Source of the DNA: Thermoplasmata archaeon
Lineage (GTDB): Archaea > Thermoplasmatota > Thermoplasmata > Lutacidiplasmatales > SKW197
Assembly: GCA_026414225.1 (NCBI GenBank)
Contig: JAOAJK010000003.1
Span: 62,001-126,000, forward strand
Length of the DNA: 64,000 nucleotides
Direction of reading: 5' to 3'
Numbering within the stretch: the stretch's first letter is position 1; every line of letters starts with the position of its first letter. Shown one piece after another: positions 19,282 to 29,194 of the stretch. Position numbers and translations under genes: made by a program. The notes below the pieces were generated by a model that made no database searches, was not told where the DNA came from, and saw only the letters and a list, made by a program, of their open reading frames with translations.

Positions 19282-19671
19282 ATGACGGGACTGTTGAAGA
19301 AGAACCCTCTCAAAGCATTGAAAGGTGAAAGTGCAGTGGCAGAGCCAGGAACCTACATAGACCTTGGCCAGATGGTCTTTGAGGACGAGGCGAGTGCCCT
19401 CCAGCCAGCAAAGGCAGTGGTGCGGCTCGCAGACATAATCAGATATGAGGATGTGAATGCAATCCTGGGGGAGATATACAAGGGCAACATAGTCATCCTG
19501 GATGTCACTTCAGTTGCAAATGACCAGCTTACGATGAAGCGGATTACGGTGGAGATAAAGAACGCAGTGAAGGAAACTGGCGGAGACATCGCAGGGGTTT
19601 CAAAGAATCTGATTATGATAACTCCTGGTGGAATAAAGATAGACCGCCAGAAGATGAAACTAGGGTTCTAA
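19282..19671 (+). CDS. sepF: archaeal SepF-like cell division protein
   Basis: MTGLLKKNPLKALKGE...TYIDLGQMVF...VVRLADIIRYEDVNAILGEIYKGNIVILDVTSVANDQLTMKRITVEIKNAVKETGGDIAGVSKNLIMITPGGIKI. ATG at 19282 has SD GAGGTG. Confidence 0.85.
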   Translation: MTGLLKKNPLKALKGESAVAEPGTYIDLGQMVFEDEASALQPAKAVVRLADIIRYEDVNAILGEIYKGNIVILDVTSVANDQLTMKRITVEIKNAVKETGGDIAGVSKNLIMITPGGIKIDRQKMKLGF

Positions 19672-19676
19672 AAAGG

Positions 19677-20789
19677 TTATTCGCTCCGGAGGATCAGGGT
19701 AAGTATATCCTCATCCTCCAGTTTGTGGTTCAGACCTACCCGCTGTCCTGGGTGCCTGGCACTCTTTCCCCACACGCATGCATACCTGAATCTATTTTTG
19801 AAGTCGCGGTGGATGGCATTGCAGACATCCTCCACATCCGCACCCTTTCTCAGGATGAGCGGTTCCCTGTAATCCACATCCCCGCCCTGGGGTTTCATGT
19901 AGATGCGGATGAACTCTAGGGCCGAGTAAATTTTTTCCTTCAGGATTTCAAGGTTAATTTCCCTTTCTGAAGAAATGGGTATTACATCGAAACCCCCTGC
20001 CTGGATCGCCTTCACAGTATTTTCGAGGGTATGCTCGTCAATCAAATCAATTTTGTTGAGAATGCAGATGGCTGGGATGTAAACCCTGTTTTGAGAGAGG
20101 GCATCAATCAACCTCTCCTCTGTGAGGTCCTCTCTGAGAACCACATCCGCATTTATGTAGCCCATCTCCCTGACAATGTCCTTCACGAGCAGCTCGTTCA
20201 AAACTGTGAGTTCAACGGTTGAATGGACCTCTATGCCGCCCCGCTCCTTCTTGGTCACGCTCACATTCGGCGGACGCTGGTTAAGACGGATTCCTCCCTT
20301 ATAAAGTTCACTCACAAGCGCATCCACATTGTGCTCAAACACATCACAGACGAGTGCGATCAGGTCCGCGGACCTTGCCACCGAGAGCACCTCCCTGCCC
20401 CTTCCCCTTCCCGCTGCCGCCCCTGAAACAATGCCGGGCATATCCAGAATCTGGATTTTGGCCCCTTTGTGCACGAGCATCCCCGGGATAATGTTTAATG
20501 TTGTAAAATCATAGGCACCGACCCTGCTCTCTGCATCCGTGATCTTGTTAAGCAGCGTGCTCTTACCCACGCTGGGAAAACCCACGAGGGCAACGGTTGC
20601 ATTTCCTGACTTTCGCACTGCATAACTCTGCCTGCTCCTCCCTACACCCGCACTTCTCCGCATCTCCAGCTCGTTCTGAAGCCGCGCAAGCTTCGCCTTC
20701 AATCTACCGATGTGATGCTGGGTTTTCTTGTTATACTTGGTGTTCTTGATTTCTTCCTCTATCTGTCTGATTTCGTCTTCGATTGTCAT
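19677..20789 (-). CDS. DRG-family (Obg-like) GTPase with TGS domain
   Basis: ATVALVGFPSVGKSTLLNKITDAESRVGAYDFTTLNIIPGML, DMPGIVSGAAAGRGRGREVLSVARSADL, NKID; C-terminal TGS. Confidence 0.95.
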   Translation of the reverse strand: MTIEDEIRQIEEEIKNTKYNKKTQHHIGRLKAKLARLQNELEMRRSAGVGRSRQSYAVRKSGNATVALVGFPSVGKSTLLNKITDAESRVGAYDFTTLNIIPGMLVHKGAKIQILDMPGIVSGAAAGRGRGREVLSVARSADLIALVCDVFEHNVDALVSELYKGGIRLNQRPPNVSVTKKERGGIEVHSTVELTVLNELLVKDIVREMGYINADVVLREDLTEERLIDALSQNRVYIPAICILNKIDLIDEHTLENTVKAIQAGGFDVIPISSEREINLEILKEKIYSALEFIRIYMKPQGGDVDYREPLILRKGADVEDVCNAIHRDFKNRFRYACVWGKSARHPGQRVGLNHKLEDEDILTLILRSE

Positions 20790-21086
20790 CTTACCAGAGA
20801 GAAAATAGGGAATTTATTAAGGTTATTGGTGGGGTTTCAAATCCATTTCTTATATTATGTCTTCTTAAGTTTTGTCCTTTTCCCTCTGTAGTACCGACGG
20901 ACATCGTGAATCCATGGTTTGCTTCTCACATTCACGAGGTGGGCTGATAATACAAACACAGCACACAGAGCGAAATTATAATATATGGTGATTTGATATC
21001 CTTTTACCCCCATCTTTAGAAAGCGGACTTCAGGGATGTTATCATCTCTGGATGTTACTGAACAATACCCAAAAACAGGTGCGCCC

Positions 21087-23189
21087 ATGCGGAAAAATAC
21101 AGCAGGAGTAAAAGCATGGTTCCAGCTTCCAGGTCTAATTTTCCTCATCGGGGTGCTGATTTTTTCGGCGTCTCATACCTCTGCATCATCAGAAGAATAT
21201 AGAAACGAAGCCATACTTTCTACCTCTCAACCCACCCTTATAGTTAAGGTTTCTGTGAACAAAATAAGGGAAGGGGAGCCAACAGATATTACTGTGATTG
21301 TAACGGATACATATTATCGACAACCTGTGCCAAACGCAACGGTCGGCCTTTACATAAATGAAGATTCAAAGTTAAAACCTACAGGCATTCCGAATGCTAC
21401 AACAAACCAGGAGGGTATCGCAGAATTTAAAGGAGTAGTGATTAAGGATCTGCCAGAAGGCACTTATCTGTATGTATTTGCAACGCTATACTTTGAGTAT
21501 GGTTACATTCAAGTGCCCATTGAGAAAGTAACATTAGAGACACGACTATGGGAAAATGGTTTATGTGTCCTTGGTCTGGCAATCGTAATCTTTATTGGAT
21601 TAATTGTTGTCGGTCTCAGGATTAGAGAAATAAAAAATAAAGAGAGAGAGGATGTTCTTAAAGCAGGTTGGGGAACGCTCTTTTTTTGGAGCTCTCTTCT
21701 TGGTATTGGAGTTTACCTATTAGCCTTGTTCTTCTGCGGGAGTGATTTAAATTCCTTTCTAGAGCCCATGAGATATATTCCTGCGATTGTTTTGGTGATT
21801 GCTGGCGCTGTTGTGATTTCTGCGACTTTTATGGGCTGGTATAACGCCACCTTTGGGTTAATATATAAAGTGGGTGATGCGCTGAACGAAGTGGGTAAAA
21901 GTGTAGTTGCAACCTTCGGCGACCAAAATGTCCCTTCACAACCTCTCCAACATATAGATGGGAAACTTGCATTTGAAAAGTGGATGGAAGAATTTGAAAA
22001 AAAGAAAAAAATTCTTAGATCCATAAGAGGTTCATCTCTCTTGACGCCCAAAATTCTTGCCCAACCGATGAAATACATAGAGGAAAAGAAGTATGTTGGC
22101 GGTGCATATATAGGGCGGAAGGAGGTAGAACGCTTTTACGATGACACGCTGTTGTATAATCTGTACGATTCATATATTCTTCATACGGATCCCAAGAAGC
22201 CCGAATCTCCAACTGGTTATGTATCTAAGAAAGTGGTTTTTCCTTACGCAGATGCGGGAGAAGTTAGCTGCGAAGAATGTAATGGGGTGGGTGAATATAA
22301 GTGCCCTGCCTGTAATGGGATAGGATTCCGGAAGTGTGTGGCGTGCAACGGAACTGGAGAGATTGAAACGACAAGAATAACCTATAAATCTACAGGACCT
22401 GATTTACTACGATCTTCTGCATCGGACTACTATAGCCTTTCGCGTAGTACGGGTGCATTTACGGTCGACTCGGGATCTGCTAGAGGTAAGCCCGCAGATG
22501 TGATCTCAGTGAAGCATCCTTCTGGTGTAGAGACACGAGTAACGGTATCCCAACCTTCGGTCGCATCTGGCTATAGTTCTAGCGACCCATATCGAACAGA
22601 GTTTGTCCGAGAGCGACAGAGGTGTCATTTGTGCAATGGAACTGGGTATTCCTCACGCGCCTGTTCGCTGTGTCGCGGGACAGGTGGGAGGGTGTGCACA
22701 AAATGTAGGGGTATAGGTAAACTAAGAAAACTGCGAGCGAAGATATGGGAGTGCAGTGATATTAAACGCTTTGATACGGAATATCCCGGTTTGGGAATTA
22801 TGAGTGAAGAGCAGTTCAGGCAGATATCCGCAATGAAAGTTTCGAACGAAAATGAGAGCGGAAACAATCCACGAATTCAAGAAGTCCTCACGAGGATGCG
22901 CGCCAAATATGATAGATGGTTGGGTGAAAGCAACGGCAAGGTTCTGCTCACGGATTATACTCCATATGTGTTCCCAGTAACAGAATCAATTTTTGAGTGG
23001 TATGACAAAAAAAGATTTTCTATATTTGCGATCGGCACCCCAAAGGGCTGGCTTCTCGAGGGGCCAAATATTCCTCTTTCTGTAGAACCTCGTAAAGAAT
23101 TTTTCAGGCGGCACAGAATCTTCTCATCCATTCTTGTCATAGAAGTCGTCGTGTTCGTGGTCCTTTATAAGCTATTTATATTGCCATAG
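21087..23189 (+). CDS. membrane protein with Ig-like ectodomain and six DnaJ-type CxxCxGxG zinc motifs
   Basis: Signal-like N-terminus, hydrophobic segments, CEECNGVG/CPACNGIG/CVACNGTG then CHLCNGTG/CSLCRGTG/CTKCRGIG, C-terminal TM. Confidence 0.75.
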   Translation: MRKNTAGVKAWFQLPGLIFLIGVLIFSASHTSASSEEYRNEAILSTSQPTLIVKVSVNKIREGEPTDITVIVTDTYYRQPVPNATVGLYINEDSKLKPTGIPNATTNQEGIAEFKGVVIKDLPEGTYLYVFATLYFEYGYIQVPIEKVTLETRLWENGLCVLGLAIVIFIGLIVVGLRIREIKNKEREDVLKAGWGTLFFWSSLLGIGVYLLALFFCGSDLNSFLEPMRYIPAIVLVIAGAVVISATFMGWYNATFGLIYKVGDALNEVGKSVVATFGDQNVPSQPLQHIDGKLAFEKWMEEFEKKKKILRSIRGSSLLTPKILAQPMKYIEEKKYVGGAYIGRKEVERFYDDTLLYNLYDSYILHTDPKKPESPTGYVSKKVVFPYADAGEVSCEECNGVGEYKCPACNGIGFRKCVACNGTGEIETTRITYKSTGPDLLRSSASDYYSLSRSTGAFTVDSGSARGKPADVISVKHPSGVETRVTVSQPSVASGYSSSDPYRTEFVRERQRCHLCNGTGYSSRACSLCRGTGGRVCTKCRGIGKLRKLRAKIWECSDIKRFDTEYPGLGIMSEEQFRQISAMKVSNENESGNNPRIQEVLTRMRAKYDRWLGESNGKVLLTDYTPYVFPVTESIFEWYDKKRFSIFAIGTPKGWLLEGPNIPLSVEPRKEFFRRHRIFSSILVIEVVVFVVLYKLFILP

Positions 23190-23330
23190 AGCCGCAAAAA
23201 ACGAATGGGTTTTGCCCAGTTGAGAGATGTGCATATTTGGATAATATTGGTACCTTGCACTATTTCTTTCTTATAGGCAACACATCGACTCTCTCCAAAA
23301 ACCTTTATATCGCAAGGTGCGTTTTAGGCC

Positions 23331-26300
23331 ATGCACGGGATAGGTCGAATTTTACTGGTCTGGGTGATGGTGAGTTGGCTGATAGTCCAGGTTCCTTGCG
23401 GAACAGAGGGGACCACTCTGAACAAGCAGCAGGTGATGGAAACTCCGGAATTCGGGCAAATTATAGCGGGCAGCGTGCTGGATATTCAGACACTGAATCC
23501 CTGCACTGCTGAGGATGATTACACGCTCAGGGTTCTCTCCCTTGTTTACGATTCCCTTGCCTACACAAACCGGACTACGGGAAGTGCAGAGCCAGGACTC
23601 GCAGCTTCATGGGAAACCGCAGATGGCCTCACATGGACTGTAAAGTTACGGGACAACCTTAAATGGCACGATGGCACGCTCCTCACAGCGGATGATGTGG
23701 TGTTTACCTACAACTTTATCCTGAACCCCGAGGCACCGTTAAAAACCTCCGAATACTTTAAGTTCTTGAAGTGGACCAGAATTCCCGGCGCAACGGACAA
23801 GAACGAAAACTACTGGGAGGCAGTGCAGAAGGTTGATGCCACCACGGTGAAATTTGTGCTGAACAAAACTGTCTGGGACTTCGGAATCACAATCCTTTCC
23901 CTGCCCATCCTGAAGAAAGACATCTGGAAAAATCACTGGGATGATGCGACTTCGTGGAATCTGGACCATAATTCCACTACCGGGGCATCAAAGAGCACGG
24001 GCAGTGGGCCCTTCAGAATGGTTTTATGGAAGCCAGGCATAGAAATTGTTCTGGCACCGAACACAGAATACTACAAGAGCATCAGCAACGGGATAAAAAT
24101 CGTGAAGTATCCCTCATATCTTTCCCTCCTTGAAGCGGTGAAGAACAGGGAGGTCTCTCTTGTTTTCCATCCTGTCTCATCTGAGTTCCTGCCTGACTTT
24201 AGCCAGGTCTCGTCTTTTTCGGCATTCCCGCACAAAGAAAGAGAGGTTACCTTCCTTGGTTTTAATCTTGAAAAATACTTCGAGGGTTATGATGAGGGTT
24301 CTGGCTATGAACAGCGAAGTTCCGTAGATGACCCCGTAACCTACCCTATAAAGGTTGCTGGCACAGATGCAGGGCTCCAGTTTAGAAATGCGGCGGGATA
24401 CCTGCTTCCTAACAGCCAGGTAGAAGCGAGATACTCTAATTTCCTTATCTGGGAGAATTCCCTCGTTCAGAAGGGCGATCAGTACTACAATACCAGCGTG
24501 AAAACCTATACGCAAAACATTTCCCAGGCAATAACTTTGCTGAACACCGCGAGTTACAAGGACATGGATGGCGATGGCTGGCGTGAGGACTACAACGGGA
24601 GAAAGATGGGACATGATGGCGTGGTAAAAATTTACATTGAAGAAAAAACCACTATAAACCAGCAGGTTGCAATGTGGTTCTGTGCAAATCTGAGAACTGC
24701 GGGTGTGTATGCAGACACTGAGCCGCTTCAGGTGCTGAACATAAGGGACTACGACCTGTTCCTCTGCAGCGTGAAAGTGGATGAAACTTTTGAGTACATA
24801 TACAAATTAATCAGCAGCAAATATGATTACACTGATGGAATCACGAACGGTGAGAATCTGTGGAGATACAGAAACCCGGATACAGATAATCTTACTGGCA
24901 GCATGCTTTCCACCACCCAGGGCTTTGCAAATGCGATAAAATATGTGCAGGGCATCGTGTCCTCCCACCTACCCCTCATTCCAGTTTACTCTGAAATTCT
25001 TTACGATGTGGTCGATATAAGCAGGGTAATGATAAAACCAGTGCCAGATGAAAGTGTGCTTGAGAAGCACAATCTCGTCTCAATGTCTCTTGCCAGCAGT
25101 GTCTCGATAGAAGCATATGCGGTCCCCTATCGTCTGAATGCAGTGAGCGGAAGCCAGTCAGAAATTGTTGTCCGTGCCTCCGACCCGGCTGGGAACCCGG
25201 TAGTAAACGCAGAAGTTCAGGTCAAAATTTCACCCTCTAGTGCGATTACCCCTGATGCTACCTCCAAAACCACGGATAGCAATGGATGTGCATTCTTCAC
25301 CCTCGGGCTGACAAAGACACTGGATGTCGTTCAGCTTGTGAGTGTCGAATGCCTTCTCCCAAGCAATGGTGTAATGAAGAGATTTTATGTCCTTCTTGAG
25401 CCCTTTGAACTTGAAATCAACATAGTTTCAGAACTTTTTGTGAAAGGGCTGGCAAACAACACCTACACCTTCTCTTTTGAAATCCTGAACTCGGGCGTCG
25501 CTGTGAAGGAAGCGTTCAGCAGGGTGGTCTATGTCTCAGATGCAAGGATAAAGCCATTGATTGCAGAGAATGTCAGCGATGCTTCTGGCACTGCAGCACT
25601 TGAGTTCCTGATTACCGAGGATTTCATTGAGAATTCCTACCTCCAGATTTCCTTCGCAGTTTCAGTAGCTGGCGGTGAAGAAAGGGCATACTCTGCAGCG
25701 CTTGTGGTCACGACCGCGGGCTCCCTGGAGGTGACAATAACCGCCACATGTCAGGGCGTCAGCTGGAAAACAGGTAATGGTGAGATAAACGGCAGTGTAA
25801 CCTACGAGGGCAATCCCGTGGGTGCGATGACTGTAAAGTGCGGAATAATGGAACTGGATGGGATTTTTGAAATTGAGAACCCTGAACTGGTTACAGACAG
25901 CCAGGGAGCAGTAAAGTTCTCTGTCACAATGAACGAGATGCCAGTTACCTCGAGGGTATTTGATTATTACCTTGTCGTGTGCACCTCGGGTTACCACGGG
26001 GCAGTTTATGCCAGAAGCTTACTGCAGATTCCCGATGCTGTGACCGTGACTGCCCAGCCGTCCGTAATCGAAATCAAAGGAGAAAGTGGCAACACCGCAA
26101 ATCTGGTGGTGAAGGTGGAAGCTGAAGGGACTGGAATAACAAATGCCCTGGTCTTCGGCTGGAAGGACCGTGCGGACGGGAAAGTTTCAGTGCTTGGCAT
26201 TCCCGCCTTCACAAATGGAAGTGGAAATACGGAAATCCGTATCAGGATTACTGGAGATTATACGGATAATGCGGTACTCCAGCTGACGCTCAGGGGATTA

Positions 26301-27113
26301 TTCTGGGGAAGGGAAAATGGGTGCACGGTGAGCGTGAACATTGCAAAGGCAACTATCCCTGTGGTCGCCCTTTCCCTGTCGGAGACCGAGATGGAAGGTG
26401 TCCAGGGAAACTCAGTAATTGCAAGCGTGCATGTTTCCAAGGGAGGTCTTCCCCTGTCTGGCGTGAATGTTTCCCTCACCTTAAGCAGCAAGGCAAACCT
26501 GGAGATTGCCCCTGCCTCTGTACCCACAGATGCCAGTGGGAATGCGGAATTTGAAATTTCGGTGATTGCCAACTTCACAAAGGAGGCAAACATAACCGTA
26601 AGCGCAAAGGCAATCGTCGGGGGAAACCAGTATTCCAGCAATCCAGCATATCTTCAGATATATCCTGCAGGAACGGCCTTGGAGTACACTGTAACCCTGG
26701 GTATTTCAGATAATGAAGTTACAGGTAAGCAGGGAACATCCGTGATGCTTACAGGCAATCTGAAGAGGAGCGGTTTGCCTGTTTCCGGGGTGAATTTTAC
26801 AGTGGATATAGCAGGTTCAGGTGACATTCTCATCGAACCCCAGACCTACACCACAGACGCCAACGGAAATGCATACTTTACCCTCACGGTGACAAGGAAT
26901 CTGGATAAGGATGCAGATGTGGTACTAAGAGGCAAGGTGAGCATTAGTGGAAAAGATTACTATTCACAGCCAGTTACATTGAAAATTAAAGCATATGTTC
27001 AGCAGAAAACTCCAGGTTTTGATCTTCCGATTGTCCTCCTGGTTCTGGCAGTGCTTGTGGGAAGTTCCATCATGAGAAAAAAAGATTATATAGGTAAACG
27101 ATTTAAGGCATAA
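23331..27113 (+). CDS. family 5 (oligopeptide-type) ABC substrate-binding protein fused to Ig-like repeats with PGF-CTERM-like anchor
   Basis: 1260 aa; LAASWETADGLTWTVKLRDNLKWHDGTLLTADDVVFTYNFI (SBP_bac_5); repeats of SGVNVSLTLSS...TDASGNAEFEIS type; C-term TPGFDLPIVLLVLAVLVGSSIMRKK. Confidence 0.85.
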   Translation: MHGIGRILLVWVMVSWLIVQVPCGTEGTTLNKQQVMETPEFGQIIAGSVLDIQTLNPCTAEDDYTLRVLSLVYDSLAYTNRTTGSAEPGLAASWETADGLTWTVKLRDNLKWHDGTLLTADDVVFTYNFILNPEAPLKTSEYFKFLKWTRIPGATDKNENYWEAVQKVDATTVKFVLNKTVWDFGITILSLPILKKDIWKNHWDDATSWNLDHNSTTGASKSTGSGPFRMVLWKPGIEIVLAPNTEYYKSISNGIKIVKYPSYLSLLEAVKNREVSLVFHPVSSEFLPDFSQVSSFSAFPHKEREVTFLGFNLEKYFEGYDEGSGYEQRSSVDDPVTYPIKVAGTDAGLQFRNAAGYLLPNSQVEARYSNFLIWENSLVQKGDQYYNTSVKTYTQNISQAITLLNTASYKDMDGDGWREDYNGRKMGHDGVVKIYIEEKTTINQQVAMWFCANLRTAGVYADTEPLQVLNIRDYDLFLCSVKVDETFEYIYKLISSKYDYTDGITNGENLWRYRNPDTDNLTGSMLSTTQGFANAIKYVQGIVSSHLPLIPVYSEILYDVVDISRVMIKPVPDESVLEKHNLVSMSLASSVSIEAYAVPYRLNAVSGSQSEIVVRASDPAGNPVVNAEVQVKISPSSAITPDATSKTTDSNGCAFFTLGLTKTLDVVQLVSVECLLPSNGVMKRFYVLLEPFELEINIVSELFVKGLANNTYTFSFEILNSGVAVKEAFSRVVYVSDARIKPLIAENVSDASGTAALEFLITEDFIENSYLQISFAVSVAGGEERAYSAALVVTTAGSLEVTITATCQGVSWKTGNGEINGSVTYEGNPVGAMTVKCGIMELDGIFEIENPELVTDSQGAVKFSVTMNEMPVTSRVFDYYLVVCTSGYHGAVYARSLLQIPDAVTVTAQPSVIEIKGESGNTANLVVKVEAEGTGITNALVFGWKDRADGKVSVLGIPAFTNGSGNTEIRIRITGDYTDNAVLQLTLRGLFWGRENGCTVSVNIAKATIPVVALSLSETEMEGVQGNSVIASVHVSKGGLPLSGVNVSLTLSSKANLEIAPASVPTDASGNAEFEISVIANFTKEANITVSAKAIVGGNQYSSNPAYLQIYPAGTALEYTVTLGISDNEVTGKQGTSVMLTGNLKRSGLPVSGVNFTVDIAGSGDILIEPQTYTTDANGNAYFTLTVTRNLDKDADVVLRGKVSISGKDYYSQPVTLKIKAYVQQKTPGFDLPIVLLVLAVLVGSSIMRKKDYIGKRFKA

Positions 27114-27131
27114 CAATCGGAGGCAATGAAT

Positions 27132-28427
27132 ATGGCTGAAAAACCACATCTGAACCTCGTATTCATTGGTCATGTAGACCATGGGAAGTCGACAACAGTG
27201 GGCAGGCTGCTGCTGAACACGGGATACATCAGGCAAGAGGAAATCGAGAAGTACAGAGAAGAGGCAGAGAAGAAAGGCAAAGCAACATTTGAATTCGCCT
27301 GGGTAATGGACAGATTAAAGGAAGAGAGAGAAAGAGGAGTTACCATCGACATTGCTCACAGGAGATTTGATACTGATAAGTACTACTTCACGATCATCGA
27401 TGCACCTGGGCACAGGGACTTCGTGAAGAACATGATTACGGGCACAAGCCAGGCGGATGCAGCCGTGCTTGTGGTGAGCGCTGCTGAAGGCGTGCAGGAG
27501 CAGACAAAGGAGCACATCTATCTTGCAAGAACCCTCGGCGTGCCCCAGATGATCGTTGCAGTGAACAAGATGGACAGGCAGGAAGTCAACTACAGCGAAG
27601 CGAGGTACAACGAAATCAAAGATGAGGTGACAAAGTATCTGAAGAGCGTGGGTTTCAAGATGGAAAAAGTCCAGTTCGTGCCCATAAGTGCGTTCAAAGA
27701 TGATAACATCACAAAGGCATCTCCAAACATGCCATGGTACAAGGGTCCAACCTTTATCCAGACCCTGAATAATCTGGAGGTCCCGCCCAAACTCAAGGAC
27801 AAGCCCCTGAGGTTACCAGTCCAGGATGTTTACACAATCACTGGCATCGGGACCGTGCCCGTAGGAAGGGTGGAGACCGGCGTCATGAAACCGGGAGACA
27901 AGGTCATTTTCATGCCTGCAAAGGTCTCTGGAGAAGTCAAATCAATTGAAATGCACCATGAGTCCATTCCACAGGCAGAACCAGGTGATAATGTTGGCTT
28001 CAATGTGAGGGGCATAAACAAGAACGATGTGAAGCGCGGTGATGTAGTAGGGCATGAAAAGGACCCGCCAACGGTGGTAAAGAGCTTTACAGCCCAGATA
28101 ATGGTCCTGAACCACCCGACCGTTATTACAGCGGGTTACACACCGGTATTCCACTGTCACACCGCCCAGGTCGCATGCACAATCACGGAAATCCAGAAAT
28201 TGCTTGACCCGAGAACGGGCCAGCCAATCATGGACAAGGAAGGCCAGGTGGAGGGTGGAAAGGTGAACTTCATAAAGACGGGCGATGGGGCCATCGTCAA
28301 GGTGAAACCCACGAAACCGATGGTGATTGAGAGAGCAAAGGACTTCCCACCACTCGGCAGATTTGCGGTCAGAGATATGGGACAGACGGTGGCCGCGGGC
28401 GTAGTGATTGACCTTGAAAAGGCCTAA
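27132..28427 (+). CDS. tuf: translation elongation factor 1-alpha
   Basis: [53 protein letters not shown]. Start at 27132 preferred over 27126 by SD spacing. Confidence 0.98.
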   Translation: MAEKPHLNLVFIGHVDHGKSTTVGRLLLNTGYIRQEEIEKYREEAEKKGKATFEFAWVMDRLKEERERGVTIDIAHRRFDTDKYYFTIIDAPGHRDFVKNMITGTSQADAAVLVVSAAEGVQEQTKEHIYLARTLGVPQMIVAVNKMDRQEVNYSEARYNEIKDEVTKYLKSVGFKMEKVQFVPISAFKDDNITKASPNMPWYKGPTFIQTLNNLEVPPKLKDKPLRLPVQDVYTITGIGTVPVGRVETGVMKPGDKVIFMPAKVSGEVKSIEMHHESIPQAEPGDNVGFNVRGINKNDVKRGDVVGHEKDPPTVVKSFTAQIMVLNHPTVITAGYTPVFHCHTAQVACTITEIQKLLDPRTGQPIMDKEGQVEGGKVNFIKTGDGAIVKVKPTKPMVIERAKDFPPLGRFAVRDMGQTVAAGVVIDLEKA

Positions 28428-28460
28428 AACACTTTTTTTCCTTTATTTTGGAGTGATCAG

Positions 28461-28778
28461 ATGACACAGAAGGCCAGGATTGCGTTGAGTGGCGCCGATG
28501 CTACAAAAGTAGACAGTGTGTGTCAGAAAATCAAAGAAATTGCCCAGAGGACCGGTGTAGCAATGAAGGGTCCAATACCGCTGCCCACGAAGCGGCTGGT
28601 GGTGCCCGTGAGAAAAGGTCCAGATGGGCGGGGTTCGAGCACAATTGACAGATGGGAGATGCGGGTGCACAAGCGACTCATAGACCTAGATGCAGATGAA
28701 CGAGCCCTTCGCCTCCTGATGCGCCTCCCAGTGCCTGATGGCGTTCATATAGAGATTGTGCTGAAGTCAGAGGCATGA
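28461..28778 (+). CDS. rpsJ: 30S ribosomal protein S10
   Basis: 105 aa; [73 protein letters not shown]. Confidence 0.96.
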   Translation: MTQKARIALSGADATKVDSVCQKIKEIAQRTGVAMKGPIPLPTKRLVVPVRKGPDGRGSSTIDRWEMRVHKRLIDLDADERALRLLMRLPVPDGVHIEIVLKSEA

Positions 28779-28951
28779 AAATGCCTGCAAAGGTGGACCT
28801 GGACCTCTGTGTTGGCTGCGGGAGCTGTGAGGAAAGCTGTCCGGAGAGTGCAATTACCCTGAATTCCCATGCAAATATAGATGCCGGGAGATGTGTAGAA
28901 TGTGGCACATGCGTTGAGGTCTGCCCCCAAGGTGCAATCTCAATAGTTTGA
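28775..28951 (+). CDS. small 2x[4Fe-4S] ferredoxin (58 aa, below the ORF-track cutoff)
   Basis: [58 protein letters not shown]; two CxxCxxCxxxCP motifs; overlaps the S10 stop by 4 nt. Confidence 0.9.
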   Translation: MKMPAKVDLDLCVGCGSCEESCPESAITLNSHANIDAGRCVECGTCVEVCPQGAISIV

Positions 28952-28960
28952 GGTGGAGAA

Positions 28961-29194
28961 ATGGAAAGTGTTTATGTATTGATTGAAACGGATTCTGGCG
29001 AGCTTGAAAAGGTAGTTGCTGAATTACGGAAAAAGCAAGGGGTGAGGGAGGTAAGTGCAATCACAGGGCCTTTTGATGTGATCGTAAAGATCGAGACAGA
29101 GCACATAACTGAAGCCCTTCAAACGATAGTTCACGACATCCGAAAAATAAAAGGGGTAAAGAGCACTGAGACCCTTGTCTGCATAAAATTATAA
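28961..29194 (+). CDS. stand-alone Lrp/AsnC ligand-binding (RAM) domain protein
   Basis: 77 aa MESVYVLIETDSGELEKVVAELRKKQGVREVSAITGPFDVIVKIETEHITEALQTIVHDIRKIKGVKSTETLVCIKL. Confidence 0.9.
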   Translation: MESVYVLIETDSGELEKVVAELRKKQGVREVSAITGPFDVIVKIETEHITEALQTIVHDIRKIKGVKSTETLVCIKL

